In this document: piece after piece, positions 34,537 through 46,849 of the stretch
How the letters are laid out: each line of letters opens with the position of its first letter
Numbering within the stretch: the first letter of the stretch is position 1
From: Ampelomyces quisqualis
Lineage: Eukaryota > Ascomycota > Dothideomycetes > Pleosporales > Phaeosphaeriaceae
Assembly (NCBI GenBank): GCA_018398575.1
Contig: JAGTXZ010000011.1
Location: 2,480,001-2,544,000, forward strand
Length of the DNA: 64,000 nt
Reading direction: 5' to 3'
Made by a program: the position numbers and the translations under genes
Notes under the pieces: generated by a model
Told to the model about the DNA's origin: nothing
Seen by the model: only the letters and a program-made list of their open reading frames with translations
The model's database searches: none

Positions 34537-34723
34537 TGTTATAGGCTAGCCTACAAAGATAGAATAATAAGGTGCTAGAAAGAGTTGTATTTCTTAAGCT
34601 TCTCTACTAGTTATAGAAGAGGTTTATATACCCTCTGTGCGTGCTAGTCTATAAAGAGGTAGTAAGGCTAGACTAAGCTCTTCCTAAGAAGGCAAAGGGC
34701 TAGGCAAAGCCTAGCCTATTATA
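34537..34723 (-). repeat. LTR of the gypsy-like element (5' LTR in its orientation)
   Basis: 187-bp direct repeat of 28182-28368. The final CA of the unit has become TA, a RIP-type change, but the length is unchanged. Confidence 0.9.
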
Positions 34724-34728
34724 CTAGG

Positions 34729-35390
34729 TATATAGCAACAGCTATACTGTAGTACGCACCTATATTGTTACTATAACCTATCTATTCTACTATAATAAGC
34801 TGTATATCTTGCTCCTAAGTACCTAAAAGCACTTTTACGCTAAGTATTTTCTATTATGCAGCTTCTTGCTGCCTTTAAGCTACACGCTTAACTCTTTTAT
34901 TATTACTATCTCTAACTCTTAGTATATCTACTAAACTAACGTTTTAATTGTATAAGCTTCTAAGTAAAGACTATACAGTATTAGGTAAGGCTTTTAAGGT
35001 AGACTTTAGCTACATATACTGCAATTTAAAGCAGCTAGCAAGTAATTATTTAGGTTACAGAGTAAGGTATAAGAGTATACTTATAGGTAGGTAGCTACTA
35101 TTATCTATATAGAGGTATAGCTGTAAGCTTAAGTATACAAAGGATAATAGGTTAAAGTCTAGGCTGTTTCTTTATAAGCTTTACTATTAAAAGTAAGACC
35201 TAAACAGCACTAAATTAGTGCGTAGAACCTACTATATACACAATTATATAAAGACGCTTTATTAGATTAATCTAAACACTAGCCTACTACTAGAAACACT
35301 TCTCTAGCTACAGTTTACGTTACCTTTTAAAGCTGTAAAAGTAGTAGAATTATTAACACTTATATCTTATACTCTTTAGTAAGAGAATAC
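34729..35390. other. AT-rich, stop-dense sequence of unknown origin
   Basis: Lies between the gypsy element and the next LTR. No recognisable domain or repeat boundary. Probably older mutated repeat or spacer. Confidence 0.4.
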
Positions 35391-35944
35391 TATAAGAAGC
35401 AGACTCTAAGAGTAGTTGCTAGAAAATAAAGACGTAAATTTGTAACCTATGCTAATTACTACTTAGAAGGTTTTTATAGTTCTAAGGCAGTCTAGTCTAG
35501 AGGGTTTAGGTAATCTAGTCTAGAACTGTTTTTAGTGTTCTAGCCTAGAGGATTTTTAGCGTTCTAGTTTAGAACCTTTTTAGTATTCTAGTTTAGTAAG
35601 CTAAAGTTTTTCTGTAACTAAGAACTAACTAAGTAGTAGCCTATTACATAATCTTCTTACTCTAGCACTAGGTGCGCTTAGACCTGCGCAACTATTAAAA
35701 TAAAAATTACTTTACTTAGATCTTTTGTTTTATACCTTTACTTCTCTTTTTAAGTAGTACTATATACTATACTAGCTTTGCCTTTTGTACACTTACTTAC
35801 GTATTACCTCTCTTATTAACTTATGTATCTCTTGTGCCTATACTACTATTTACAAAAATACTAAGTCTATATACTCTTTGTAGCTCTCTTACTAAGTGTT
35901 GCGCTGTTAACTTCTCTACTGTAAGTATTATATCTAAGGCGCTA
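35391..35944 (-). mobile_element. 3' end (LTR plus internal) of chromovirus copy 2, left part before the DNA-transposon insertion
   Basis: LTR at 35391-35648 (258 bp) is the reverse complement of the LTR family at 41115-41332 and 48943-49160. It is longer because it has an extra copy of the internal CTAGACTAGAACACTAAAA-type repeat. Bases 35649-35944 match, in reverse complement, copy 1 from about 48942 back to 48650. The match stops exactly at 35944, where the 27.6-kb DNA transposon begins, and resumes at 63585. Confidence 0.85.
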
Positions 35945-38900
35945 CGTTAGGAAAATACAACGTTAGTAACATCTGCAACATTAGTAACACTGTTAATACA
36001 ACTATACTGCTAGCTACTAGATAGTTCTTAACTATGCTCTACTATACTAAGCAATAATAGTAATGCCTAGTATACTATTATTAGCAGCCTAGTTTGTAAA
36101 ACTCTTTTGCAAAATAGTTTATAGTTCTTGTGTTTAATATAGCTTTGCACTATCTGCACAACTGTATTACTAGTTAGCAGCCTGTTCTTAACTATGCCTA
36201 ACTATAGTTTAAGTTTAAGGCAATCTCTTTAATAGCGCTATTACTTAGTGTAGGTTTTGCTGCAAATCTATACTATCCTTACGCTTTAAATTAATTTTGC
36301 GTTACGTCTACGTATATACTTCTTTTACAATACTTTTTATATTCTTATACTTCTAGAACTAGGCTATATATCTACTTAAGCGTTTTTTATCCTATAGCTT
36401 TGCACAGTAGTGTACTATACTCTGCAGTTCTACTGCTTAATTTACCTAATTTACACTAGCCTCTTAAGCTTTATAGAGATTTTCTTGTTATAATTCTACT
36501 TAATCTCTTCTTCTTTTATTATTACACCTTGTAGACTACTGCGCAATAATATCTTTACGTTCTACTTCTTTAGAACTTTTATTTCTAGATTACTTTTTAG
36601 GTTATATAGAATAATACTCTTACACACGTCTGCTAGCTAGCCTAGTTAATATACTCTAAACATAAATTAGTCTTAGGTACCCTATTTGTCTTAAGGCTCT
36701 GCAATTATAACCTTATTTGCCTTAATTAGCGTAATAGCTTCTGTAAACGCTATTAACGCTACTAAAATAAATGTTAAGTCTAGGTCCTTCTATTTTGCTA
36801 ACACAGCGTCTATTTTAGACTTTAGTATTCCTCCTCTTAGTAAAAGAACTATATCTTTGCCAATTTTTTTTAAAGCTCTATCTAGAGCACTAGTTGCATA
36901 TATAGTTTGTATAAGCTAATAAGGATTTTAGCCTAAACGTTGCGTAGTACTGTTTAATTATCTACAAGGCCTCTCTAATTAAGATTAGGTCTAGTTTTAA
37001 CATAGGTCCTTTTGGCCTCTAGCTTAATTACCTTATACTTTGCACTATGTATAAGTAGTAAGTTAAAGTTGTTAGTAAATATTTCTTTATCTAGCTACTA
37101 GAAGTGCTGTTAGATATGCGTTAATATAAACTACTTAGTTTTTTTACTTCTTTTACTTTTAAACAGCGCAGCCTTAAGCTAGGCTAGCATTAAGAATATT
37201 ATAATACTCTGTATCTTAGCGTATTTAAATATGTCTACGCTCTTAGCTTCTGCGCTATTTAGCTCTTCTTATAGTAGTACTATCTTGTATCTTATTATTA
37301 TGTTAGCTATAAGCAATTAGAAGTTATCTGTTTAGCATAGCTAGTAGAAAGTTAAGAAGTTACCCTTAATACCTAAAATCTTCTAGCCCTATAGGTCTTG
37401 CGTAACTAGAGTTTAATGCAGTATGAACTTTACTGCAATCTTCTTTTCTAACGCTATAAGCGCTATATACTTAAGAGAATTAAGCACGTTTTTAACTTCT
37501 TCTTATACCTTAGATAAGTAGGTGTCTTAGCCCTTTGCTATAACTAGGCCTAATATTTTTTTTGTTTCTCTTATATCTACAATTTTCTTAATGCTTGCGT
37601 ACACAAGGTTAGCAGTAGTAAATAGTTTAGAACTGTCTATGTTGTCCTTCTTGCCTATAAGATAGTACTAGTTTAAGAAGTTCTTATTGTCTTGTAGTCT
37701 ACGTCAGGAAAACACAACGTTAGCAACATCTGCAACATTGGCAATATTGTTAGAACAGTTGACTAGACAGTTTTCGACTGTAGTCTACAGTGCCTAGCTA
37801 CCTCTATTTGTTCTGGCTGCCTAATCAGACAAAAACGCCCAAATTGATCCACCTGATCTACTAGACCCACCTGCCCCACCCGCGCAATTACGTAATTATT
37901 CTAAAAACCTAAAATATAGAGCTTAATTCCCTCTTTAAAATGCACTATTTAGAATTTTTATAGCTGCTCTAGTTGCTGAGATGCACAGCAGTGAAGTTTG
38001 TAACTTTTTAATGTTCTTTGCCAAGGCTTGTTTTCGCTAAAGCTCCAGCACTTTAACTAGATAATATATTATATTTTTTTTTAAAGAAATAGTAACTAAA
38101 GTGTAGATTTTACTCTAGGACATTTTATTATAGTATATTATATAGTAGGTGCGTAGATCTATTGTGTTGAACGTACTTAAAAGTTTTTTTAAAAAAGTTT
38201 ATAACTTCAACGCGCTATATCTTAATAACTAGAGCAGCTACAAAAATTCTGAATAGTGCATTTTAAAGAGGGAATTCCGCTCTATATTTTGTAATTTTAG
38301 GTTACTTACGTAATCATAAAAATACAGCAATACAGTCACGTGAGTAAAATTGGCGACATTGGCGACATTAGCAACACTAGCAACTCTATTAGATCTAGCA
38401 ACTCTGTTGGGTTGCTGTTGGGTTGCTGTTAGGTTGCTAGCAACTAGAAGTGAGTAGGGCAACTTTGGCGAATTGTCTAGTAGATAGTATTACTGTTGGG
38501 CTGCTGCGGGTCGCGGCGATTAAGCTAATCAGATTAATCTTGAATTTTCCTAACGTACCAAGCGCTAAGGAGATAAAAATAAGTATCTTATAGAGACCTT
38601 TCTCTATTAGTGTACCTAAGAGGGCCTAGGCCTTCTACTAATAACTATAGTTCTTGCTTTAAATAGTCTTGTATAAGTTACTTATAATAGTGTTCTTAGA
38701 TTTGCAGTTATAGAACTTATTAAAGATAATACGTCTTTATATTACTACGTAGCTAAGAATATTAAGAGTGTCTCTTATACTTACTTTGCTACTTTTTAAT
38801 AATATTTTGCGTGTAGTTGTAAGTCTTATAGTTTAGTATTTATTAAGCACGCGTTTTACTAGTGTTGTGTAGCTGCATATAATTATAAATTAGCTAGTAA

Positions 38901-41109
38901 ATAGTGCTAGACAATGCGCAGTTGCATTTAGGTAGACTTTTAGCATATAGCGTTCTTAAATATACTATAGAACTGTCTCTATATACTTCTTACTGTTCTT
39001 TATAAATTTGCGCAGTAAGACGTTTTAGTTAGATGCTGCAAAGTGCTGTTTAACTTATAGATTAATTCTTATCTCTATTTCTTTGTCTGCTATTAGTGCG
39101 CCTATGCCTTATAGGGGGGTGTTATCTATAAAGTAGATATAGAGCGCAAAAAAGTCTTTTAGGTTGCACTATTTAGATTTGCAGAGGCCTATAGTAATAA
39201 TTTTAGCCTTCTATACAGCTAGTGCACAGCTCTATCTGCTTACTATAGATGCTGCTAACTGTAGCTCTTCTAGTGTTAAAGAGTTTTTTTTGTATATATA
39301 TAGGAATGTCTGTTCGTTAGTTATAGAGCACTATTCTTAACTATTATCTTTAGCTCTATATTAACTAGTTTTATTCTTTAATTAGTTTTCTTGCACTTTA
39401 GTCTAGTTCTTAAAGTGCGTATGCTCTATAATTATTATAAGTACAGTTAATTTTGTTTTTTCTATACCTATTATGTTTCTAAATATACTGCTATTGTCTA
39501 AAGATAGCTTTTTTTTATAAAGTATGTAGGCCTTTGTTAGTTAGTATACTGTAAATAGAACTATTAGTCTCTATAATAAATGTAGTATTATAGGCACGTT
39601 ATTCTTAAAGTCTTCTAGTAGAGATCTAAAGAAGTTGGCTGCTTCCTACTATTTGTCCTCTTAGCAGTGTTCTATTACTACTCTAATTTAAGCTTATAGT
39701 TTATCTGCTATTCTGTCTTACGTGTTAGTTACGTAAATTATAGTTGTAAGCTTTCTATAGTGCACTTACCTTGCGTTTAGTAAGGCTTAGAGCTGCAGCC
39801 TTTCTTCTAACGCAAGTTATTTTACTAACTAGAGCTCTTTATTCTTATCTCTATTACCTTTATTATACTCTTCTTATTATTCTTTACTACTAGAGTAAGC
39901 ATCTTTCTTTAGCAACTTTTATTATTTCTTTATAGCACTTTTACATTTTTGTTTAGATGTAGTAATTAGCGTAGATATTACGTTGTTTTATGTTTACGTA
40001 GTATCTTTGTCTCTACTTCTTTTTACTTTCTTTATAGTGCTGTTATTCTACTTCTCTAGGCGCTTAATTTTAGTAATTAGAGTCTTAATGCGTATGTCTA
40101 GGCTATTATCCTTCTTCTTCTTACCTCTACTCTATCTGTTAAAGCGTTTGCTACTATTTGCTTTAGGTCTTATTAATAGTTTATAGGCTAGGTCTGCTAG
40201 TACTCTTATTATCTTTTGTTGTTTATAGTTATTATCTTTAGTATTATTGTTAAGCTCTAAGCAGAGGCGCCTTTGCCTCTTGTCTCTAGTAGCACTTACT
40301 AGGTTTATAATATTGCTGTTACTACCTAAAGTAAAATGCACTATATTATGTAGTTAGCTATTATTATTTATATACTATTTTAGGTTGTATTACTACTAGG
40401 CTTAACTTTGTCTTGTACTAGAGTCTAGCATTTAATTGCAACGCTCTTAAGGCTTCTTATCTTAACGTGTAAGTTAACAGTTACAGCTAGATTATTATTG
40501 TTAGTAATTAGGCGCAGCGCTAACGCGTTAAATATCTTTAAAGTCCTAACTATATACTAGTCTATAAATTTTAGTTATAATAGGTGTTTAACAAGTGCAC
40601 TGTATTTAAGATATTATAGCTTAATCTTAAAGTTACTGTCTTTAAGCTGCTATTAACGTGTAGCTATTATTAGCCTTAAAAGTAGGAAGGTCTAGGCAGT
40701 TTAATAATGTACGCTGTCTATAATATAGACATTAACGTTATTAAGTAACAGTTTGGTTGTTATTATAGTAAGGCCTATTAGCTAAGTTACTAAAGTAGTA
40801 GAAGAACTTAAGACTACTAATGCTAACTGCGTGTATTCTAGTTCTAAGTTTACAGGCATTAGCTATCTTTCTATATGTTTAGCTTTAACTTTGTTACTAT
40901 AGTCTTAAATTTCTAAGATTATCTTTTTCTATATAGAGCTAGCTGTTGCCTTGTAGAATTCTCTTAGTATACTACTATTAGTTAGTCTAGGGTATGTAGT
41001 ATACTTAAGCTATTTATCTATTATTAGGCTACGTATTATCTTTAGGTAGTTAGCCTATAAGTATACCTATTTAATCTTGTTATATGTGTTCTTATACTAA
41101 ATAAAATCT
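35945..41109 (-). pseudogene. Degraded coding region on the minus strand of the giant transposon, not identified
   Basis: Excluding the nested element at 37702-38555, the minus strand reads as protein-like frames broken only by TAG/TAA codons, as expected for RIP of one long gene. Segments include SLKYIALIALEKKIAV (near 37480-37430), SIKKIVDIRETKKILG (near 37590) and a Lys/Arg-rich part near 40200-39900. The last produces a spurious hydrophobic plus-strand ORF at 39983-40186. I could not match it to a transposase, helicase or nuclease family. It could be a second transposition gene or cargo. Confidence 0.4.
37702..38555. mobile_element. 854-bp non-autonomous derivative of the giant transposon, nested within it
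   Basis: Starts CGTCAGGAAAACACAACG and ends GAATTTTCCTAACG with TA on both sides. Its first about 55 bp match the left end of the 27.6-kb element (35945 onward), and its last about 215 bp match the right end (63343-63584). These include the GGTTGCTAGCAACTAGAAGT and TTATCTAGTAGATAGTATTG-type segments. The interior has an imperfect inverted repeat of about 80 bp (about 37890-37970 against 38232-38313). It retains far more C and G than its surroundings (GTTGGGTTGCTGTTGGG, CCACCTGCCCCACCCGCG). It has no coding capacity. Confidence 0.85.
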
Positions 41110-41114
41110 ATTAT

Positions 41115-41332
41115 TGTAACAGGCTGCTGCCTAGTTAGTCCTTAGTTACGGAAAAACCTTAGCTCTCTAAACTAAAACACTAAAAACGCTCCAGACCAGA
41201 ACACTAAAAACGTTCTAGACTAGAACACTAAAATCCTCTAGACTATAAAAACCCTTTAGGTAACAATTAGAATAGGACACAAATTTACGTCTTTATTCCC
41301 TAGCATCTACCCTTAGAGTCTGCCCCTTAACA
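41115..41332 (+). repeat. 5' LTR of chromovirus copy 1
   Basis: Begins TGTAACAGGCTGCTGCC and ends CTTAACA. Contains three tandem copies of a CTAGACTAGAACACTAAAA-like unit. The same 218 bp occurs at 48943-49160. Confidence 0.93.
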
Positions 41333-44300
41333 ATTAAATTTGTTAAACCTAACTAGGCTAAAGAGCTATTAGTAACCTCTAGCATAGAACAAGTAACTGT
41401 CTCTATAACAGTACAGGACATAATAGTACAAGCTATCTAGATAAGACGTAACAGCGTCCCTAAGTTAGTTATTAAGGACAAGTTTAATTAGATAATTATT
41501 AATAACTTCTTAGACCTAGAGAAATAACAGATTAAGAAACAATTGCTGTTAAACAGCCTTAAGGAAACGCCTGCCTAGCAGAAAGTATGTAACTCTCTAG
41601 TAGCTAGACTTTCTAACAACAAGAAAGAAAAGTCTCCTATAAGCGCAGATCTAGACTTAGTATTACTAGTAAGAAATCTGCAAGAACAAGTTGTAAGGCT
41701 TACAGCCTAAGTAACCTTAGAAACCTCTAGCTTTATACAGACCCTCTTAGAAAGCTTCCTTTTGCCCTAGAAGACTTACAAAGTCTTTAACCTAGAAATA
41801 TACAAAGAAGATTAAAAAGACTACTGTATCTTTAAAGCCTAAATAAAGTACAAACTAGAACACAACAGCGTAAGACTAGGCTCTTAAGTAAGCTATATCT
41901 TTAACTGCCTTAAGAGGTTAGTAGCTAGTGTAGCCTTATCTTAGGTAACCTAGAACTTCTAGGGCTCTGCAAAAGAACTTTAGGACTTCCTAGACAACTA
42001 ATTTAGTAACAAGCTACATAACAAAAGATTACAAAGGAAACTCTAAACAATCTAACAGAACAAATCTTTCCTCTAGAGCTTTAACGTAGAGTTTATAAGG
42101 CTAGCCTATAACGCAAGCAAGAAAGATAATAAAGTAAACCTAAAAACAAAGTACCTAAGCGCTATCTAGCTAGACCTACAAGACAGAATAATCTTTGTAA
42201 AAACTAAACCTAAATAGAAGATCTACAACCTTATAGATAAGGTAGCAATTATTAAAGAAAACTTGTATAAGGTAAAACTTAGTAGTAAGCACACTAAAAA
42301 ACAGAACGCTAGAGAACCTATAGATTAGAAACTTACAAGAAGACATTCTAAGAAGACTAAGGGAAAATCCTCTAAGAGGAAGAAAGCTAAGTAGGCTACT
42401 GCAGAAGAGCAGTCCTACTAGAGGCAAAACAACTTATGCCTCTACTATAGCAAGTTAGGATACTACGCTAGTAAATGCAAATTGTCTCTACCTTTAAAAC
42501 CTACTAAAGCTGCATTAGCTAAAGCACAGAGTAAGAAAGAGGAGGACGTGTTAAAAGACGCCCTAAGCTTAGAAAATAAGTAACTCTTGTTTAAAGGCGC
42601 AGACAAGAGTATAGTAACACAACACTAAAAGAAGACAAGAGATTTTATTAATTCTAAAGAAAATAGCTAGACAAAAAACCTATTACTATACACACTATTG
42701 TTAATAAAACAACAGTTACTTCTACAATAATTAATACTAAGTGTCTTACTTACGCTATAACTTTAACTAAGTTTATTTGTAAAAATAAGTTAAAGCGTAA
42801 GTTAATAACTCTAAGAGAAATTATTAAGATTGCTAGAGCCTAGTCTTAGATAAAGACAGCTGTCTAGATAAGAATTAACATTAATAGGCACAAAGAGACA
42901 CTATAGGCCTATAAACTAGACAGAGACAAAGAATATAACTTAGTTCTAGGTTAACTATAGATAAACTAGCACAATGTTACTGTTGCACTAGTAAAGAAAT
43001 TAATATATATCTACTCTACTTAGACGCAAGTTAAAAGCTAGAAGAAAAGAAAACTTCTTTTACTACAGAACATTACTGCAGCTGCGTACTTAGCCTAGCT
43101 ACAACGCAGCTAGAAGAACAAATCTATCTACTTTTACGCTGCATTAATAGTAGATATCTAAAAGGCCCTAAAAACTAAGCCCTAAGTAGACTCTAGGTTA
43201 GTACTCTTAGATTACCTAAAAGAGAAATATAAAACCTTCCTACGCAAGGAAGCAGACTAACTCTCTCTAGTAAAAGGACTTACTATTAATTATTCTATTA
43301 AGCTAGTAGAAAAAGATAGAAAGATTGCAAAGGTACTATAGAGCCTACTATACAGCATGTTAAGAGAAGAACTCCTTATACTCTAAAAAGAGCTTACTTC
43401 TTACCTAGACTGTAGCTTTATATAAGTAAGCTAGTTAAGCGCCTTTACACTAGTCCTATTTATAAAGAAGCTAGAGAAGAGCCTATAGTTTTGTGTAGAC
43501 TACTAGGCCCTTAACGCAATTATAAGGAAGGACTAATACCTACTCCTACTTATCTAAGAGACCTTAGCCTAGATTGCTAAAGCTAAATAGTTTACTAAAG
43601 TAGATGTTATCTAAGCATTCTATAAGATTAGGATTGCTAAAGAAGACAAATAGAAGACTGCTTTCTAGACGCGCTTTAGCCTCTATAAGTAACTTATAAC
43701 ACCCTTTAGACTTATAAATGCCCTAAGCACGTTCTAGAGATATATTAATTAAACACTAAGGAAATACCTAGATAATTTCTATTTAGCCTATATAGACAAC
43801 GTGTTAATATACATAAGCAGGTTTAAGGCAGACTATAAGAAAAAAGTAAAGCTAGTAATCTAGAAACTTAGGGCAGTAGAGTTACACCTTAATATAGGAA
43901 AAAGTAAGTTTAGTGTAAAGAAGACTAAATACTTTAGATTTATTATTAAGGCTAAGAAAGGAATAAGCATAGACTCTAAGAAAGTAGCTGCTATACGTTT
44001 CTAGGAGCTCTCTAAGACAGTTAAAGGAGTCTAGAGTTTTGTTAGCTTTGCTAACTTCTACTAATAGTTTATAAGAAACTTCTTAGAGCTAGCTGCTTTA
44101 CTAACTAGACTAACTAGAAAAGGCGTAGCCTTTTACTAGGGCCTTAAACAACAGATGTCCTTTAATAAGCTAAAAGAAGCTTTTATAGCAGAACTATCCT
44201 TAGCAAACTTTAATACAGAGCTAGAGACAGTAGTAGAATACAACGCCTTAGAATAGTTAACTAGAAGAGTGCTGTCTTAATACAGTAAGGATAGACGCCT

Positions 44301-44699
44301 TTAGGCTGTAGCTTACTACTTAGCAAAGAACACAGCTATAGAAGCTAACTATACTATCTATAATAAAGAACTATTAGCTATAGTTAAGTGCCTAGAGTAG
44401 TAGAGAACTAAACTTTAGAAAGTAAAGCATTTTACTGTGCTTATAGACTATAAGAACCTAGAATACTTTGCTACTACACAACTGCTAATAGAAAGACACG
44501 TCTACTAGGCAGAGTTCTTTAGCACATTTAATATTAGATTCTAATACTACCTAAGAAACGTTAACAGCAGAGTAGATGCCCTTTCTAAGAAAGAATAAGA
44601 TCTTTTCTAAGGAAGAGCAGACGCGCAGGTACAGTCTTAGACCTTCTAACTATTTACTCCTGCTTTAGAAACTAAAGATTAAAAAGATCTAGTACTTAC

Positions 44700-45215
44700 T
44701 ACTTTCTTTATAGCTTAGCAGGGGGATTTACTACAATAGAGAAGAGAAGAAACAGAGTAGCTCTAAAACGTGCTTATAGACAAAGATGCTGCGTTAACTA
44801 CTTTTTTTGCAGCTTAGCAAAGAGATATACTATAGTAGAGAAAGAAAGAAACAAAGTAGCTTTAAAACGTGCTTGTAGACAAAGACGCTGCGTTAACTAC
44901 TTCTTTTATAGCTTAGTAGAGAGATGCACTATAACAAGAAGAAAAAGAAATAAAGTAGCTCTAAAACGTGCTTGCAGATAAAGATACTGCGTTAACTACT
45001 TTTCTTGCAGCTTAGTAAAAGAATACACTATAACAGAAGAAGGAAGAAATAGAGTAGCTCTAAAACAGGCTTACAGACAAAGATGCTGCGTTAAAGGAAA
45101 GAGACGTTGCCTAAAGCTAGAATACTAAGAATTACTCTATAGTTAGAAAGAAAGCGCTTTAAAACGTGCTTGCAGACAAAGACGCTGCGTTAAGACAGAG
45201 GAACGTTACTTATAA
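44700..45215 (+). repeat. 99-bp in-frame tandem repeat between RNase H and integrase of chromovirus copy 1
   Basis: A CT(C/T)TAAAACGTGCTT landmark recurs at 44761, 44860, 44959, 45058 and 45157, exactly 99 bp apart each time. Each unit also contains GACAAAGA(T/C)GCTGCGTTAA. 99 bp is 33 codons, so the array would keep the pol frame. Units differ mainly by C/T and G/A changes. The fifth unit diverges after the landmark. Confidence 0.9.
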
Positions 45216-46849
45216 CTAAGGCGCTAGAAAGCCTTCTGTAGCAAGAAATACTTTAGATGCTACTAAAGAAACTGCAGTAATATGCAAGACTATACTTAAG
45301 TAAAGTCTCTACACAAATAAACGCTCTAAAGGACTAACAGAGCCTGCTATTAAGGAATTGTAAGAATAGGCTATCTGTATAGATAAAGCTTACTAATTAG
45401 CAGTTAACGCTATTAGAATAGGACAGCAAAAATTCTCTCTGCATCTAAGCCTAAAAGTTTCTCTAGCAGAGTGTAGCTTAAATAACTTAGGACGCCTACT
45501 CTATAGAAAGCGCAAATAAGTGCTAGAATGCGTAAACCTACAAACGCATATTATCTTAGAAGTATATAACTCTCTAATTACTAAGCACTTAGGTAAGGAA
45601 AATACATACGCAATATTAGTAAAAGACTACTTTTAGCCTAGAATATCTTTAAGTATCTAGTAGTTTGTTTAGAACTGCGCAGTATGTAGTAGAATAAAGC
45701 TCTAAAGAGAACTTAAACAAGGACTACTACGCCTACTCTTGCTTTTAGTCTAAATATAGAAAGAATTGTTAGTAGACTTTATTATAAGCCTTCTGCTAAG
45801 CTACAGAATGTTATACCTTATAGTAGTTACTAACTAGCTAAGTAAAAATGTAGTGCTTGTACCTATTCTAGACCTAGAAGTTCTTACTATAGTTAAGGCA
45901 TTTATTAAACAAGTAGTTGCGTACTACTAGCTTCTAGACGCTATAGTGTCTAATAGAGAGTTATAATTTGTAAGCAAATTCTAGTTATTACTCTGTAACA
46001 AGCTTAGAATATAAAGAAAAGTCTTAACAGCATACTACCTCTAGATAGATAGCGCTATAGAGCAAATAAATAGTATAGTAGAAGCCTACTTAAGAGCTTT
46101 TATAAACTAAGATTAGTTAAACTAGGCTACTCTATACCTACTAGCACAAATTGTAATAGCTAGACAAAATACAGCGTCTATAGGCGTTAGCCTATTCTTT
46201 CTTTAGCATAGGTATAACATAGACTCTATTTAGTTAGACCTAGAATAGACTGTAGAGAACTAGCACTAGTCTAGTAACAATAAAAGAGCTACTACTAAAG
46301 TAATAGTAACTAAGATAAAAGAAATAATAGACTATGTATAAGTAAAAATAGCAGAATTATAGCAAAAATAAGAGCGCTAGGCTAATTGCTACAGATAGAA
46401 AGCCCTAGAGCTTTGTGTAGAAGATAAAGTATAGCTCTAGTACAGTTACTTTATATTTAACAAAAGACTTTTAAAAAAACTAGATTAGAAGAACAGAAAG
46501 TATACAGTTATAAAGGTTATCTCTTCTTACGTTGTAGAACTAAGCGTACCTTTTAGAGTGCACCTAAGATTCTACGTTAACTGCTTCTAGCTTAATGTAA
46601 AAAATCTGCTCTTGCACTAAGAGTCTAATAACTAGTAACTAGAAGCAATAGTAGTAAGCAAGGATAAAGCTAATAACAAGTACCTTATTAACTATATTCT
46701 TGCAGAACAATAGAAGAAGAAAGAGCAAGGTATATAGCTGTAATACCTAGTAAAATAGGTAAAATACGCAGAACTAACGTAGAAACTGCAAGTAAATATT
46801 ACTAACACTATAGCCTTTACTAAGTAGATAGATAATATAGAGATATAAT

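Larger units (their letters stand above)
28182..34723 (-). mobile_element. RIP-degraded Ty3/gypsy-like LTR retrotransposon, full length, minus orientation
   Basis: Bounded by two 187-bp LTRs (28182-28368 and 34537-34723) that start TGTTATAGG and end CCTATTACA or, after mutation, CCTATTATA. Flanking five bases are CCAGG (28177-28181) and CTAGG (34724-34728), a target duplication differing by one C-to-T. On the minus strand near 32144-32115 the reverse-transcriptase core reads VYLDNVLIYS, the gypsy Y-L-D-D motif with the second Asp changed to Asn by a G-to-A change. Just inside the 28-kb LTR the minus strand carries a purine-rich tract (AAGAGGAGGGTAAGTAAAAA), the expected polypurine tract. Every frame is full of TAG/TAA. 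Length 6,542 bp. Confidence 0.85.

Noticed and set aside
39983..40186. Hydrophobic plus-strand ORF resembling a membrane peptide
   Set aside because: It is the reverse strand of a Lys/Arg/Glu-rich segment of a degraded minus-strand gene. Leu/Phe richness is a side effect.
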